Shown here piece after piece: positions 35,975 through 44,601 of a stretch of 44,601 nucleotides of DNA; position 1 is the stretch's first letter, and the number at the start of each line of letters is the position of its first letter. Made by a program: the position numbers and the translations under genes. The DNA is from Phycisphaerae bacterium. Its GTDB lineage: Bacteria > Planctomycetota > Phycisphaerae > UBA1845 > PWPN01. The stretch covers positions 1-44,601 of the forward strand of contig JAAYDF010000217.1 in assembly GCA_012729395.1 (NCBI GenBank), written 5' to 3'. The notes beneath the pieces are model-generated. The model saw only the letters and a list, made by a program, of their open reading frames with translations. It searched no databases and was not told the DNA's origin.

Positions 35975-37930
35975 CTACGCGGTGTCGCGGGTCGGGCGGT
36001 ATTCGTGGACGGCGTCGACAAGGGTGATCGCGTGGTCGATGGGCGTGTCGGGCAGGATGCCGTGGCCGAGATTGAAAATGTGCCCGGGGCGGCCGGCGGC
36101 CTGGGCAAGGATGCGTTGGGCGCGACGGCGGATCTCGCTCGGCGTGGCGAAGAGCACGACCGGATCGAGGTTGCCCTGCACCGCCACGTCGTAGCCGATG
36201 TCCGCCCACTTCTGGCCGAGATTGACCCGCCAGTCAAACCCGATGACATCGGCGCCGACCTCCTTGATAGCCTTGAGCAGCGTCGCGGTGTTGGTGCCGA
36301 AGTAAATAATGGGAATTCCGGGCTTGATGGCCTCGATCAACGTGCGGGTGTGCGGCAGAACGAATTCCTCATAATCCTCCGGGCTGAGGCAGCCGACCCA
36401 ACTGTCGAACAACTGGACGGCCTGCACGCCCGCGGCGATCTGCTCGTCGAGGTAGCGGACATGTGCCCAAACGAGGCGATCGAGTAGTGCATGCCAGGCG
36501 CCGGGGTCACGATACATGAAGGTCTTGGTCTGGCGGAAATCGCGGCTGCCGCGGCCCTCGATCATGTAGCTGGCCACTGTGAATGGAGCGCCGCAGAAGC
36601 CGAGCAGCGGGACGGCCGGGTGCAACGCCCGCCGCGTGAGACGGATGGCTTCGGCGACGAAGGAGAGCGACTCGGCGGGCTCGACCTCCGCGAGAGCGTC
36701 CACGTCATGTCCATCGCGTACCGGCGGGGTGATCGCCGGACCTTCGCCCTCGTTGAAGGTCAGGCCCACACCCATCGGCTCGACGATGAGCAGGATATCC
36801 GCGAAGATGATGGCCGCGTCCACGCCAAGCCGATCAACCGCCATCAACGTCACTTCCGCCGCCAGTTCCGGGCGCTTGCACATCTCCAGAAAGGAAACCT
36901 TGGCGCGGATCTCGCGGTACTCTCGCTGGTATCGACCGGCCTGGCGCATGATCCAGATGGGCGTGTAATCGGTGGGTTCCCGACGGCAGGCTCGCAGGAA
37001 GACGCTGTTCTGCAATGGGTCTGGGCAGTCGGCGCACTCGTCGGCGGGCCAGACCAGATCGACTCGCGTCGCCCGACCGGTATCCACGCCCGCATCCGCC
37101 GACGCGCGTTTGCGCCGCAAGAGGTACTTGCCGTGACGGGACAGCCCGCGCACGAGGTCGCCCATCTTCGGTCGGTCCGGCTCGAAGTCCATGCCCAGCG
37201 CGAGGCGGCGTAGCGTTTCCGTCGTCGTCGGGCCGACCGAGCCGATGAAAACGCGTTTGAGGGCGTCGCGTAGCCGCTCCTCCAGGCCCATTTCCGCGGC
37301 GACGCGCAGCACGTGCCGGACCTGCTGGGCGCTGGTGAAGGCCACGACCTCGACTTCGCCCGCGACGATGGTTTCGATCGCCGATCGCAGGGGGGCGCAA
37401 TCCTCCGGCAGATCCCAGGTGTAGACCGCGATCGGGGTCACCTCCGCCCCACGGTCGCGCAGGGCTTGGACCAGTTCTTCGTTAGACTCTCCGTACTCCT
37501 GCACGGCGATACGTTTGCCGGCGACTGGGCCGGCCGCGTCGATCGCCGCCAGAACCTCTCGCCACGTGTTCGGCTCGGTCGCCACATGGGTCGGTGTGAT
37601 CCGCCACTCGCGCATAGCCGCCACCGGCTTGGGCCCGCGGGCCACGGTGACAACCTTGCTCAACGCCTGAAGGAACGCTTCTCGCGGGTGGGCTTCTTCG
37701 ATGATCGCCAGCAGGGCCCGGGCGCCAACACCGGTCAGGAAGATAACCATATCGATCCGGCCGGCGAGCAGTGCCTCGGCAAAGGCCAAGGCCCCGGGGC
37801 TATGCGGCACGGGCAACTCGCGCATGGCCGGCGCCGACAGCACCTTTCCCCCGAACCGCTCGACCGCCGAGCGCATCTCGCCCGACATCCGGTTCTCGAA
37901 CAGCACGACCCGCATTCCATCAAGACTCAC
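35975..37930 (-). CDS. hemDE: HemD-HemE fusion: uroporphyrinogen-III synthase / uroporphyrinogen decarboxylase
   Basis: One 651-residue frame. Residues about 5-265 look like HemD (MRVVLFENRMSGEM, VIFLTGVGARALL, VEVVAFTSAQQVRHVL, VFIGSVGPTTTETLRRLAL), which closes hydroxymethylbilane to uroporphyrinogen III. A charged linker (about 266-305) leads to a full-length HemE (about 308-651), which decarboxylates it to coproporphyrinogen III: R329 and R333 in WIMRQAGRYQREYREIR, D378 in IIFADILL, the ASYMIEG tyrosine and the LGHGILPDTP histidine. The substrate of the second half is the product of the first, so channelling is possible. Start is GTG 37930 or ATG 37915. No frameshift is visible. Confidence 0.9.
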   Translation of the reverse strand: MSLDGMRVVLFENRMSGEMRSAVERFGGKVLSAPAMRELPVPHSPGALAFAEALLAGRIDMVIFLTGVGARALLAIIEEAHPREAFLQALSKVVTVARGPKPVAAMREWRITPTHVATEPNTWREVLAAIDAAGPVAGKRIAVQEYGESNEELVQALRDRGAEVTPIAVYTWDLPEDCAPLRSAIETIVAGEVEVVAFTSAQQVRHVLRVAAEMGLEERLRDALKRVFIGSVGPTTTETLRRLALGMDFEPDRPKMGDLVRGLSRHGKYLLRRKRASADAGVDTGRATRVDLVWPADECADCPDPLQNSVFLRACRREPTDYTPIWIMRQAGRYQREYREIRAKVSFLEMCKRPELAAEVTLMAVDRLGVDAAIIFADILLIVEPMGVGLTFNEGEGPAITPPVRDGHDVDALAEVEPAESLSFVAEAIRLTRRALHPAVPLLGFCGAPFTVASYMIEGRGSRDFRQTKTFMYRDPGAWHALLDRLVWAHVRYLDEQIAAGVQAVQLFDSWVGCLSPEDYEEFVLPHTRTLIEAIKPGIPIIYFGTNTATLLKAIKEVGADVIGFDWRVNLGQKWADIGYDVAVQGNLDPVVLFATPSEIRRRAQRILAQAAGRPGHIFNLGHGILPDTPIDHAITLVDAVHEYRPTRDTA

Positions 37931-37948
37931 AGCTACCGCGCCTCACGA

Positions 37949-38968
<1,020 letters not shown>

Positions 38969-38971
38969 GGG

Positions 38972-39910
38972 TCAGATCCTCAACTTGGGGTCCAGGGCGT
39001 CGCGCAACCGATCGCCGAAGATATTCAGCGCCAGGACGATGACGAACATCGCCGCGCAAGCCGCCACCGCCTCCCACCACCGTCCCACGACAAGGTCGAG
39101 GCGTGCGGCGTTGATCATCGTGCCCCAACTCGGGGTACCCACCTCCACGCCCAGCCCCAGGAAGGACAGGATCACTTCCGCGGAAATGGCCCCCACGAAG
39201 CCGAGCGTGAAGTTGATGATCGCCAGATGCAGAAGATTGGGCACGATGTGACGTACGAGGATGCGCACACGGCCCTGCCCGCTGGCCCGGGCGGCGGTGA
39301 CGTAATCGAGACTCTTGAGCTTGAGCGTCTCGGCTCGAATAATGCGGCAGGTACCGATCCAGCTCAGCACACCCAAGGCGATGTACAAACCATGGATACC
39401 GCTGAGATTCAGCTCGATGAAGGTGCCTTCGAAGAGGATGATGCCCTGGAACGCGTATTTGAGGGCGATGAGCAGGATGATGCCGGGGATACTCGCGAGG
39501 GTGGTATAGAGCCAAACGACCAAGTCGTCAATCCACTTGCCGAAGTAGCCGCCCAGCACGCCCAGGGCCAGCCCGAGGGGCACGGCGATGGCGTTGGCCA
39601 TGAAACCCACGGTCATCGAGACTCGGGCACCCAGAAGCGTTTTCGCGAGGACGTCCCGGCCGAAAACATCCGTGCCGAACCAGTGATCCGCCGAGGGAGG
39701 CAGGTTCCGTTCGCTGTAATTCTGCGTCTCCAGGAAGTCGGGGTACCAGTAAACGGCCCCGACGGCGAGCGCGACATAGGCGCCAATAACCAGGAAGCAG
39801 GCCACCGCTGCCGGGTCGCGGCGCAACCGCCGAAACGCGTCGCCCCAGAGGCTGCGGCCCTGCTGAACGGGGGCTGCCAGGATGGCCGGGTTGGGCGCTG
39901 TCGTGGTCAC
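38972..39910 (-). CDS. Peptide ABC importer permease, OppC/DppC-like (first pair)
   Basis: A 312-residue membrane protein with the OppC N-terminal domain (WGDAFRRLRRDPAAVACFLVIGAYV in parts), ADHWFGTDVFGRDVLAKTLLGARVSMTVGF (parts) and the EAA loop YVTAARASGQGRVRILVRHIVPN (parts), followed by GLGVEVGTPSWGTMI. It has an unusually long insert near residues 150-175 (FQGIILFEGTFIELNLSGIHG). The GTG start overlaps the preceding stop by 4 nt. Confidence 0.92.
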   Translation of the reverse strand: MTTTAPNPAILAAPVQQGRSLWGDAFRRLRRDPAAVACFLVIGAYVALAVGAVYWYPDFLETQNYSERNLPPSADHWFGTDVFGRDVLAKTLLGARVSMTVGFMANAIAVPLGLALGVLGGYFGKWIDDLVVWLYTTLASIPGIILLIALKYAFQGIILFEGTFIELNLSGIHGLYIALGVLSWIGTCRIIRAETLKLKSLDYVTAARASGQGRVRILVRHIVPNLLHLAIINFTLGFVGAISAEVILSFLGLGVEVGTPSWGTMINAARLDLVVGRWWEAVAACAAMFVIVLALNIFGDRLRDALDPKLRI

Positions 39911-40854
39911 GTCAACTCCACTCTCGGATCAAAGATCACATACGTGATGTCCGTCGCCAACGTACCCAGCACGTAGATCAACGCCGTCAGAAACGTCAAA
40001 CCGCTGACGATCGGCTCATCCCGGTTGGTGATGCTGCTGAGCAATAGGTCACCCAGCCCCGGGATGCCGAAGAACAACTCGAGCAACAGGCTGCCCATGA
40101 TCAAAAACGGGATCGCCATGATCAGATTCGTCAGGATGGGCAGCATGCAATTCTTGAGGATGTGCTTGAACATCACGCTGGGCAGGGGCACGCCCTTGGC
40201 TTGAGCGGTGCGCACGTAGTCCCGGGTTGTCTCGTCCAGAATGACGGTACGGTAGAAGCGGACGCTGCCGCCCAACCCGGCCACCACGGAGATGACCACG
40301 GGGACGAAGATATTGAACGGGTTGGCCAGCCCGTAGGCCATGCTGGGAGCGACTTTGAACATCAGCCACTGACCGCCCATGATAAACGCGAGGTAGGGCA
40401 CGCACATTCCCAGGACGGCGAGGAATACGCCGACGTGATCGATCAGGCTGGCCCGATAGTAGGCTACCAGAGTACTGACCACCATCGCCAAGGCCCAGCC
40501 CAAAGCCAACGCAGGTACGGTGATGGCCAGACTGTAGGGTGCCCGCTCCAGAATGGTGTCGCTGAGCTTCTCGTTGTTAATCAGGCTGCGCGTCTTGAAG
40601 GTGGCCGTTGTACTCACATAGTGGGCGAACTGCGTGTCGTACCAGCGGGTATCGGGCTGACGGTTGATGAGCAGAGGCCTGTCATACCCGTACTTCTTGA
40701 GCCACTCCCGCTTCTGCTGCTCGGTCGCTTTGGGGCCGAGGTGGGCACCGGCGATGTCACCCGCCACGACGCGGAATAGCAGGAAGGTCACCAACATCAC
40801 CCCGAAGATGGTGAACACCGCCTGCACCAGTCGCCGGATAACGTACGCACCCAT
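39907..40854 (-). CDS. Peptide ABC importer permease, OppB/DppB-like (first pair)
   Basis: A 315-residue inner-membrane protein. The N-terminus YVIRRLVQAVFTIFGVMLVTFLL (parts) and the EAA loop DYVRTAQAKGVPLPSVMFKHILKN (parts) are typical of OppB, as is GIPGLGDLLLSSI near the end. A long periplasmic loop (about 50-105) separates the first two helices. It follows the binding-protein gene after 6 nt and pairs with the OppC-like gene downstream. Confidence 0.92.
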   Translation of the reverse strand: MGAYVIRRLVQAVFTIFGVMLVTFLLFRVVAGDIAGAHLGPKATEQQKREWLKKYGYDRPLLINRQPDTRWYDTQFAHYVSTTATFKTRSLINNEKLSDTILERAPYSLAITVPALALGWALAMVVSTLVAYYRASLIDHVGVFLAVLGMCVPYLAFIMGGQWLMFKVAPSMAYGLANPFNIFVPVVISVVAGLGGSVRFYRTVILDETTRDYVRTAQAKGVPLPSVMFKHILKNCMLPILTNLIMAIPFLIMGSLLLELFFGIPGLGDLLLSSITNRDEPIVSGLTFLTALIYVLGTLATDITYVIFDPRVELT

Positions 40855-40860
40855 ACTCGC

Positions 40861-42765
40861 TCAGCGTCCTCCCATCTCCCGCCGCAACTGAGTATCAATC
40901 CGCAGATGCTTCGTCATCCCATACGCAAAGGGATGCCGCTTGTAGCCTTTGACCCAGTCGTAGGTCAGAACGTAGTACATCGGCTCGACCAGCAGGAGCA
41001 CCGGGCAGTCTTCGTTGAGCATGTGCACCATCCGGGCGTAAACCTCATTGCGATCATGCTCGTCGGGCATCACCGTGACCTGATCGTACAGCGCGTCGAA
41101 CTCGGGATTACGGTAATTCGAGTTGTTGGTGCCCTTCTCAATGTTCGGACCATAGTAGAGTTGGAGGAAATTCTCGGCATCGGGGTAGTCGGCATGCCAT
41201 CCCATGGCGTAGAGCTGGCATTGTTTGTTGTGGACCTTCTGCTGGAGGGTGGGCCAGTCGTTGAGCTCGATGCGGACGCGCAGGCCGAGAGGCTCGAACT
41301 GTTGCCGGATGAACTCGCCCATTCGCCGGGAAGTCTCGTCGCGCCCACCGAGGTCGACGGTCAGCAATGGGAACTGGTCGTTGGCGTCGAGCCTGCCGAC
41401 CGCCGCCAGCTCACTTCGGGCTTGGTCGAGTTGGCGTCTGGCCTCCTCCATGTCGTAACGGTAGTACGGACCCGGGCCGGCAATCGGATGAGCGGGGAAC
41501 GAACTCGGCAGCACGTTCACTGCTCGTCTTCCCCGCCCGTTGTACAGAACCTCGATGAGATCCTCCACATTGAACGCCAAGCACATCGCGTGCCGTAGCG
41601 ACTTGCTGGCCCCCATGACGGGGTCATCCATGTTGAACGCGAGCCAGAAGACCGTGGGATCCGTGAACTTGCTGAGCCTTAACCCCTGCTTCGCCCACTT
41701 ATCCAGCAGGTCGCGATCCGGGGTAATGACCGTATCGAACACGTCACGCGGGATGCCCGATACGTCCGTCTGACGGCTCAAGAAGCGCAACCACGCGGGC
41801 ATGTCTTCGAGGATGCACTCGTAGTGCAGCACGTCGACGAAAGGCAGGGGTTTGCCCGCATCGTCGAGCAGGCCGGCCTCGGCATCGCCCGGCTCCCCCT
41901 CTGTCGGATAGAACCCGTGCCGGTACTCGGGGTTTCGCTCGAAGACCATCAACGCCCCTTGCTGCCAATGAGTGAGCTGGTACGGTCCGGTACCGACGAT
42001 TTGCTCCACTTGTGTGATCTGGGCAGTGCGCCGGCTTATCGGGATGGGCCGGCGCTCATCACCGGGACCGGGCTCCGTGGCCAGGTGATAGTCGATCAGC
42101 TCGCGCGGCACCGGTGCGTAAGTCTGCATGGCCAGCACATAGATGAGTTGCGGAAACGGAGCCTTCAGGTGGATCCGTAGCGTAAGATCATCCACCGCTT
42201 CAAGGCCCTCGACCTCCATATCGTACCTTGAGAAGTCACCCTCCCGGTACGCCTCGCAACGTGCGCGGTATTCGTCCAGACCGACGATCCGTTCGCTCAA
42301 GAACGACCATGCCAACGGCGTTTGAAGGTGGAAATCGGCAACGCGCTTGAGCCCGAGGGCGAAGTCATCCGCCCGGACAGTGCGCGTGCGGAATGAGCCG
42401 TCCGGCTTGATGCCGAAACAGGGATTAGGGGCATAGTGGATGTTCGGCTTCAACCTGAATGTGTAAATCCGAGAGTCTTCGGAAATCTCCGGCATCTCGG
42501 CCGCCAACTGAGGGATGATTTCCACCGGACGTTTCAGGTAGTGGTAGGTGTAGAGGCTCTCGTAGACCTGGCCCTGCATGCTCGCGCTGGTGGTGTCGCC
42601 GCAGGTGGCCGGGTCGATCGATTTCACCTTCGCCGAGTAGGTCTGGTACAGAACCGTCCGGTCGCCGTAGTCGGCCTTCTTCCGCAATGCGAGGAACCCG
42701 ACGGGCGCAAGCACCAGAGCCAATACCAGCAACCCGGCAATGGCGTAGAACTTACCCACAATCAC
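40861..42765 (-). CDS. Peptide ABC importer substrate-binding protein, OppA/SBP_bac_5-like
   Basis: A 634-residue family-5 extracellular solute-binding protein. It begins with a transmembrane or uncleaved signal segment (about 5-27, no lipobox), then SIDPATCGDTTSASMQGQVYESLY, FRLKPNIHYAPNP, VGTGPYQLTHWQQGALMVFERNPEY (parts), and a C-terminal GWHADYPDAENFLQLYYGPN (parts). It should capture peptides or similar solutes outside the membrane and hand them to the permeases. The start is GTG, overlapping the stop of the upstream permease as GTGA. It is somewhat longer than typical OppA. Confidence 0.92.
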   Translation of the reverse strand: MIVGKFYAIAGLLVLALVLAPVGFLALRKKADYGDRTVLYQTYSAKVKSIDPATCGDTTSASMQGQVYESLYTYHYLKRPVEIIPQLAAEMPEISEDSRIYTFRLKPNIHYAPNPCFGIKPDGSFRTRTVRADDFALGLKRVADFHLQTPLAWSFLSERIVGLDEYRARCEAYREGDFSRYDMEVEGLEAVDDLTLRIHLKAPFPQLIYVLAMQTYAPVPRELIDYHLATEPGPGDERRPIPISRRTAQITQVEQIVGTGPYQLTHWQQGALMVFERNPEYRHGFYPTEGEPGDAEAGLLDDAGKPLPFVDVLHYECILEDMPAWLRFLSRQTDVSGIPRDVFDTVITPDRDLLDKWAKQGLRLSKFTDPTVFWLAFNMDDPVMGASKSLRHAMCLAFNVEDLIEVLYNGRGRRAVNVLPSSFPAHPIAGPGPYYRYDMEEARRQLDQARSELAAVGRLDANDQFPLLTVDLGGRDETSRRMGEFIRQQFEPLGLRVRIELNDWPTLQQKVHNKQCQLYAMGWHADYPDAENFLQLYYGPNIEKGTNNSNYRNPEFDALYDQVTVMPDEHDRNEVYARMVHMLNEDCPVLLLVEPMYYVLTYDWVKGYKRHPFAYGMTKHLRIDTQLRREMGGR

Positions 42766-43694
42766 CGACTCCCGCGAGGGTCAAACGCGTCCCGCAACCC
42801 ATCGCCCACGAAGTTCAGAGCCAGCAGCGTCATCCCCAGAAACAAACACGGGTGGAGCAGCATCCACCAGAAGCTCTCCACCGTATTGATCGCGGCCACG
42901 CCCTCGGCGGCCAGCGAGCCCCAAGTGGGAACCGGCGGAGCCACGCCGATGCCCAGGAAACTTAGAAACGACTCCTGCAGGATCGCCTGCGGTACCGTGA
43001 GCGTCGCATAGACCACGATCGGCCCGATCAGGTTGGGCAACAGGTGCCTACTGAGAATCCGGACCGGCCCGATGCCGGCGGCCCGAGCGGCCTCGATGAA
43101 CGCCATCTCCCGCAACGACAGCACCTGCCCGCGGATCACCCGGGCCATGGTCAGCCAGCTGACCGACCCGATGGCGACGAACAGAATCACTACGTTGGCC
43201 ACTTGCTTGTCGCCGATCAACCTCGTCAGCGGCTGCTCGAAGGCGACCTTCAGCAGGATCACAAGCAGAATATAGGGTAGGCCATAGAGGATGTCTACCA
43301 GCCGCATCATCGCCCCGTCGACGCGTCCGCCGGCCAGCGCGGCAATCGCTCCCCACATCACGCCGACCGTCACGCTCAGCAGTGCGGCCCCAAGCCCGAC
43401 GCTCAGACTGATCGTCCCACCGAACAGGCAACGAACCAAAAGGTCGCGTCCCAGGCCGTCGTGGCCGGCCGGGTTGCTCCACGCCGGCGGTCGTCGGTTC
43501 AACTCCAACCGCTGGGCATCGTAGCGCGACGCGGTCAGCGGCAGGGCCGCCAGCATCGACAGGACCAACAGCCCCAGAAACAGCCCGCTGACAACCGCGA
43601 CGCGGTTGCTCAAGAACCGCCGCCAGGCTCGCGACGCGGGCGACTGCCCGTCGTTGGCGAGATCGGCGGCAGGTATGGCGATCGCTTCACTCAT
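42762..43694 (-). CDS. Peptide ABC importer permease, OppC/DppC-like (second pair)
   Basis: A 310-residue membrane permease with the OppC/DppC layout: SRAWRRFLSNRVAVVSGLFLGLLVL (parts), NPAGHDGLGRDLLVRCLFGGTISLSVGLG (parts), the EAA loop AFIEAARAAGIGPVRILSRHLLPN (parts) and GIGVAPPVPTWGSLAAEG. It is not a near copy of the other OppC in the operon. ATG 43694 is chosen over the TTG at 43700; it overlaps the upstream gene by 8 nt. Confidence 0.92.
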   Translation of the reverse strand: MSEAIAIPAADLANDGQSPASRAWRRFLSNRVAVVSGLFLGLLVLSMLAALPLTASRYDAQRLELNRRPPAWSNPAGHDGLGRDLLVRCLFGGTISLSVGLGAALLSVTVGVMWGAIAALAGGRVDGAMMRLVDILYGLPYILLVILLKVAFEQPLTRLIGDKQVANVVILFVAIGSVSWLTMARVIRGQVLSLREMAFIEAARAAGIGPVRILSRHLLPNLIGPIVVYATLTVPQAILQESFLSFLGIGVAPPVPTWGSLAAEGVAAINTVESFWWMLLHPCLFLGMTLLALNFVGDGLRDAFDPRGSR

Positions 43695-44601
43695 AACCAA
43701 CCCTCACCCGCGGATCCACAAAGTTGTAGCACAGGTCCACCACCAGATTCATGCCGATCAACAGCGCGGAGTACGTCAGCACGGTACCCATGATCAGCCC
43801 ACGGTCGAGGTTGAGCACGCTGTTGACGAAGTGCTGGCCAAGGCCGGGAACAGTGAACAGCTTCTCAACCACGAACGAGCCGGTCATCGCCGCCGCCAAG
43901 GCAGGCCCCACGAAGCTGAGCACCGGCAGGAAGGCGTTGCGCAAAGCGTGCTTCCAGATCACGCCGCGACGACTGACCCCCTTGGCGTAGGCAGTGCGAA
44001 TGAAATCGCTGTTCAGCACGTCCAGCATGCCCATCCGCGTGAGCCGGGCTATGTAGGCCATGAAGGGTAGCGACAGCGTGAGCGCGGGCAGCGGGATCTG
44101 CGACAGTTCGCCCCACCCGCCCACGGGCAGCCATTGCAGCTTGAGAGCGAATACCAGCAACAAGGCTGTGCCGGTCACGAACGTCGGCAGCGACACACCG
44201 ATCAGCACCAGACCCAGCGAGCCCACGTCGAACCATGAGTTCCGCTTGACCGCGCTGATGACCCCGATTGGCACGCCGACCAGCACCGCCAGCATCACCG
44301 CCAGCAAGCCGAGGGCGAACGACGTCGGCAGGGCTTGGGCGATGATCTGCGTACAGGTCCAGTCGCGATACTGAAAACTCGGCCCGAAGTCCAGCCGCAC
44401 CGCGCCGGCCAGGTACTGCCAGTAGTAGGTCCAGTTGTTGTCGATGCCGTACCGGGCCTCGAGCGCCCGCTGCACGGGCTCGGGCATCTGGCGGTCGGCC
44501 TGCTGAAAGGGATTCCCCGGCACGGTCACCACCATCAGAAAGGTGATCGTGTAGATAGCCCACAGCGTGGGCACCGCCAACAGCAGCCGCCGAACGAGGT
44601 A
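43687..44601 (-). CDS. Peptide ABC importer permease, OppB/DppB-like (second pair), 5' end missing
   Basis: The frame continues to the window edge. The first readable residues, YLVRRLLLAVPTLWAIYTITFLM in effect, match the OppB N-terminus, so only about the first few residues are missing. Family features: YGIDNNWTYYWQYLAGAVRLDFGPSF (parts), the EAA loop SDFIRTAYAKGVSRRGVIWKHALRN (parts), VPGLGQHFVNSVLN and the closing NFVDPRVRVGYE. It is the first visible gene of the minus-strand importer operon and pairs with the OppC-like gene just downstream. Confidence 0.93.
   Translation of the reverse strand, partial: YLVRRLLLAVPTLWAIYTITFLMVVTVPGNPFQQADRQMPEPVQRALEARYGIDNNWTYYWQYLAGAVRLDFGPSFQYRDWTCTQIIAQALPTSFALGLLAVMLAVLVGVPIGVISAVKRNSWFDVGSLGLVLIGVSLPTFVTGTALLLVFALKLQWLPVGGWGELSQIPLPALTLSLPFMAYIARLTRMGMLDVLNSDFIRTAYAKGVSRRGVIWKHALRNAFLPVLSFVGPALAAAMTGSFVVEKLFTVPGLGQHFVNSVLNLDRGLIMGTVLTYSALLIGMNLVVDLCYNFVDPRVRVGYE

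Noticed and set aside
35968-35975. GCGATCGC octamer as a HIP1-type element
   Set aside because: A single copy overlapping a stop codon in GC-rich DNA is not evidence of the highly iterated cyanobacterial palindrome.
35615-36487. 290-residue frame on the plus strand
   Set aside because: It begins in repeat DNA and runs antisense through the conserved HemE domain. Its repeated peptide comes from the 21-nt tandem repeat.

Overview
The window is chromosomal DNA from a GC-rich bacterium, most likely a planctomycete close to Phycisphaerae, perhaps from a metagenome assembly. That reading rests on a PEP-CTERM protein, two very large secreted proteins ending in tandem Ig-like domains plus a type I dockerin, a GHL10/DUF187 protein, a ThuA-domain protein and many palindromic repeats between genes. 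No 16S rRNA gene or other taxonomic marker is present, so the placement is an inference. I see no rRNA, tRNA, CRISPR array, phage gene, plasmid gene or complete transposon.

Layout. 1-4.0 kb: repeat-rich DNA, then a secreted endonuclease/exonuclease/phosphatase protein with a CBM9-like front end, and a secreted GHL10 glycoside-hydrolase-like protein. 4.2-8.7 kb: plant-type leuC (minus strand), an unknown membrane-anchored protein, an orphan LigD-type 3'-phosphoesterase domain protein, a TPR lipoprotein and a PEP-CTERM protein. 8.9-15.4 kb: ROK kinase, trpB, a three-gene ABC-2 exporter (ATPase plus two permeases) and an Atg22/UMF1-type MFS transporter. 15.6-22.9 kb (minus): YceH-family protein, then two giant secreted proteins, an N-acetylmuramoyl-L-alanine amidase and a purple-acid-phosphatase-like protein, whose last 464 residues are the same length and clearly homologous. 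23.2-27.1 kb: glutamate racemase murI, a HEAT-repeat lipoprotein, a GH113-like hydrolase and a ThuA-domain protein. 27.7-35.6 kb: a complete Na+-translocating NADH:quinone reductase cluster, nqrABCDEF, with apbE (FMN transferase), a two-CBS-domain protein and the small maturation factor nqrM. 36.0-37.9 kb: a HemD-HemE fusion. 37.9-44.6 kb: an oligopeptide/dipeptide ABC importer operon with two OppB/OppC pairs, one OppA-like binding protein and one OppD ATPase; the first gene runs off the window.

How it fits together. The nqr block is self-contained: six structural subunits, the enzyme that attaches FMN to NqrB and NqrC, and the NqrM factor needed for metal-centre assembly. It therefore predicts a sodium-motive respiratory chain. 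The amidase, murI and peptide importer are consistent with a cell that makes and recycles peptidoglycan. The secreted hydrolases suggest polysaccharide and organic-phosphate scavenging.

The items most worth a second look are the duplicated C-terminal cassette, the CBS protein inside the nqr operon, the long nqrA leader, the HemD-HemE fusion, the two-permease-pair opp operon, and at least six kinds of inverted repeat in the spacers. I did not find a convincing wholly new defence or mobile system. Motif matches are from memory and by eye; no database search was run.
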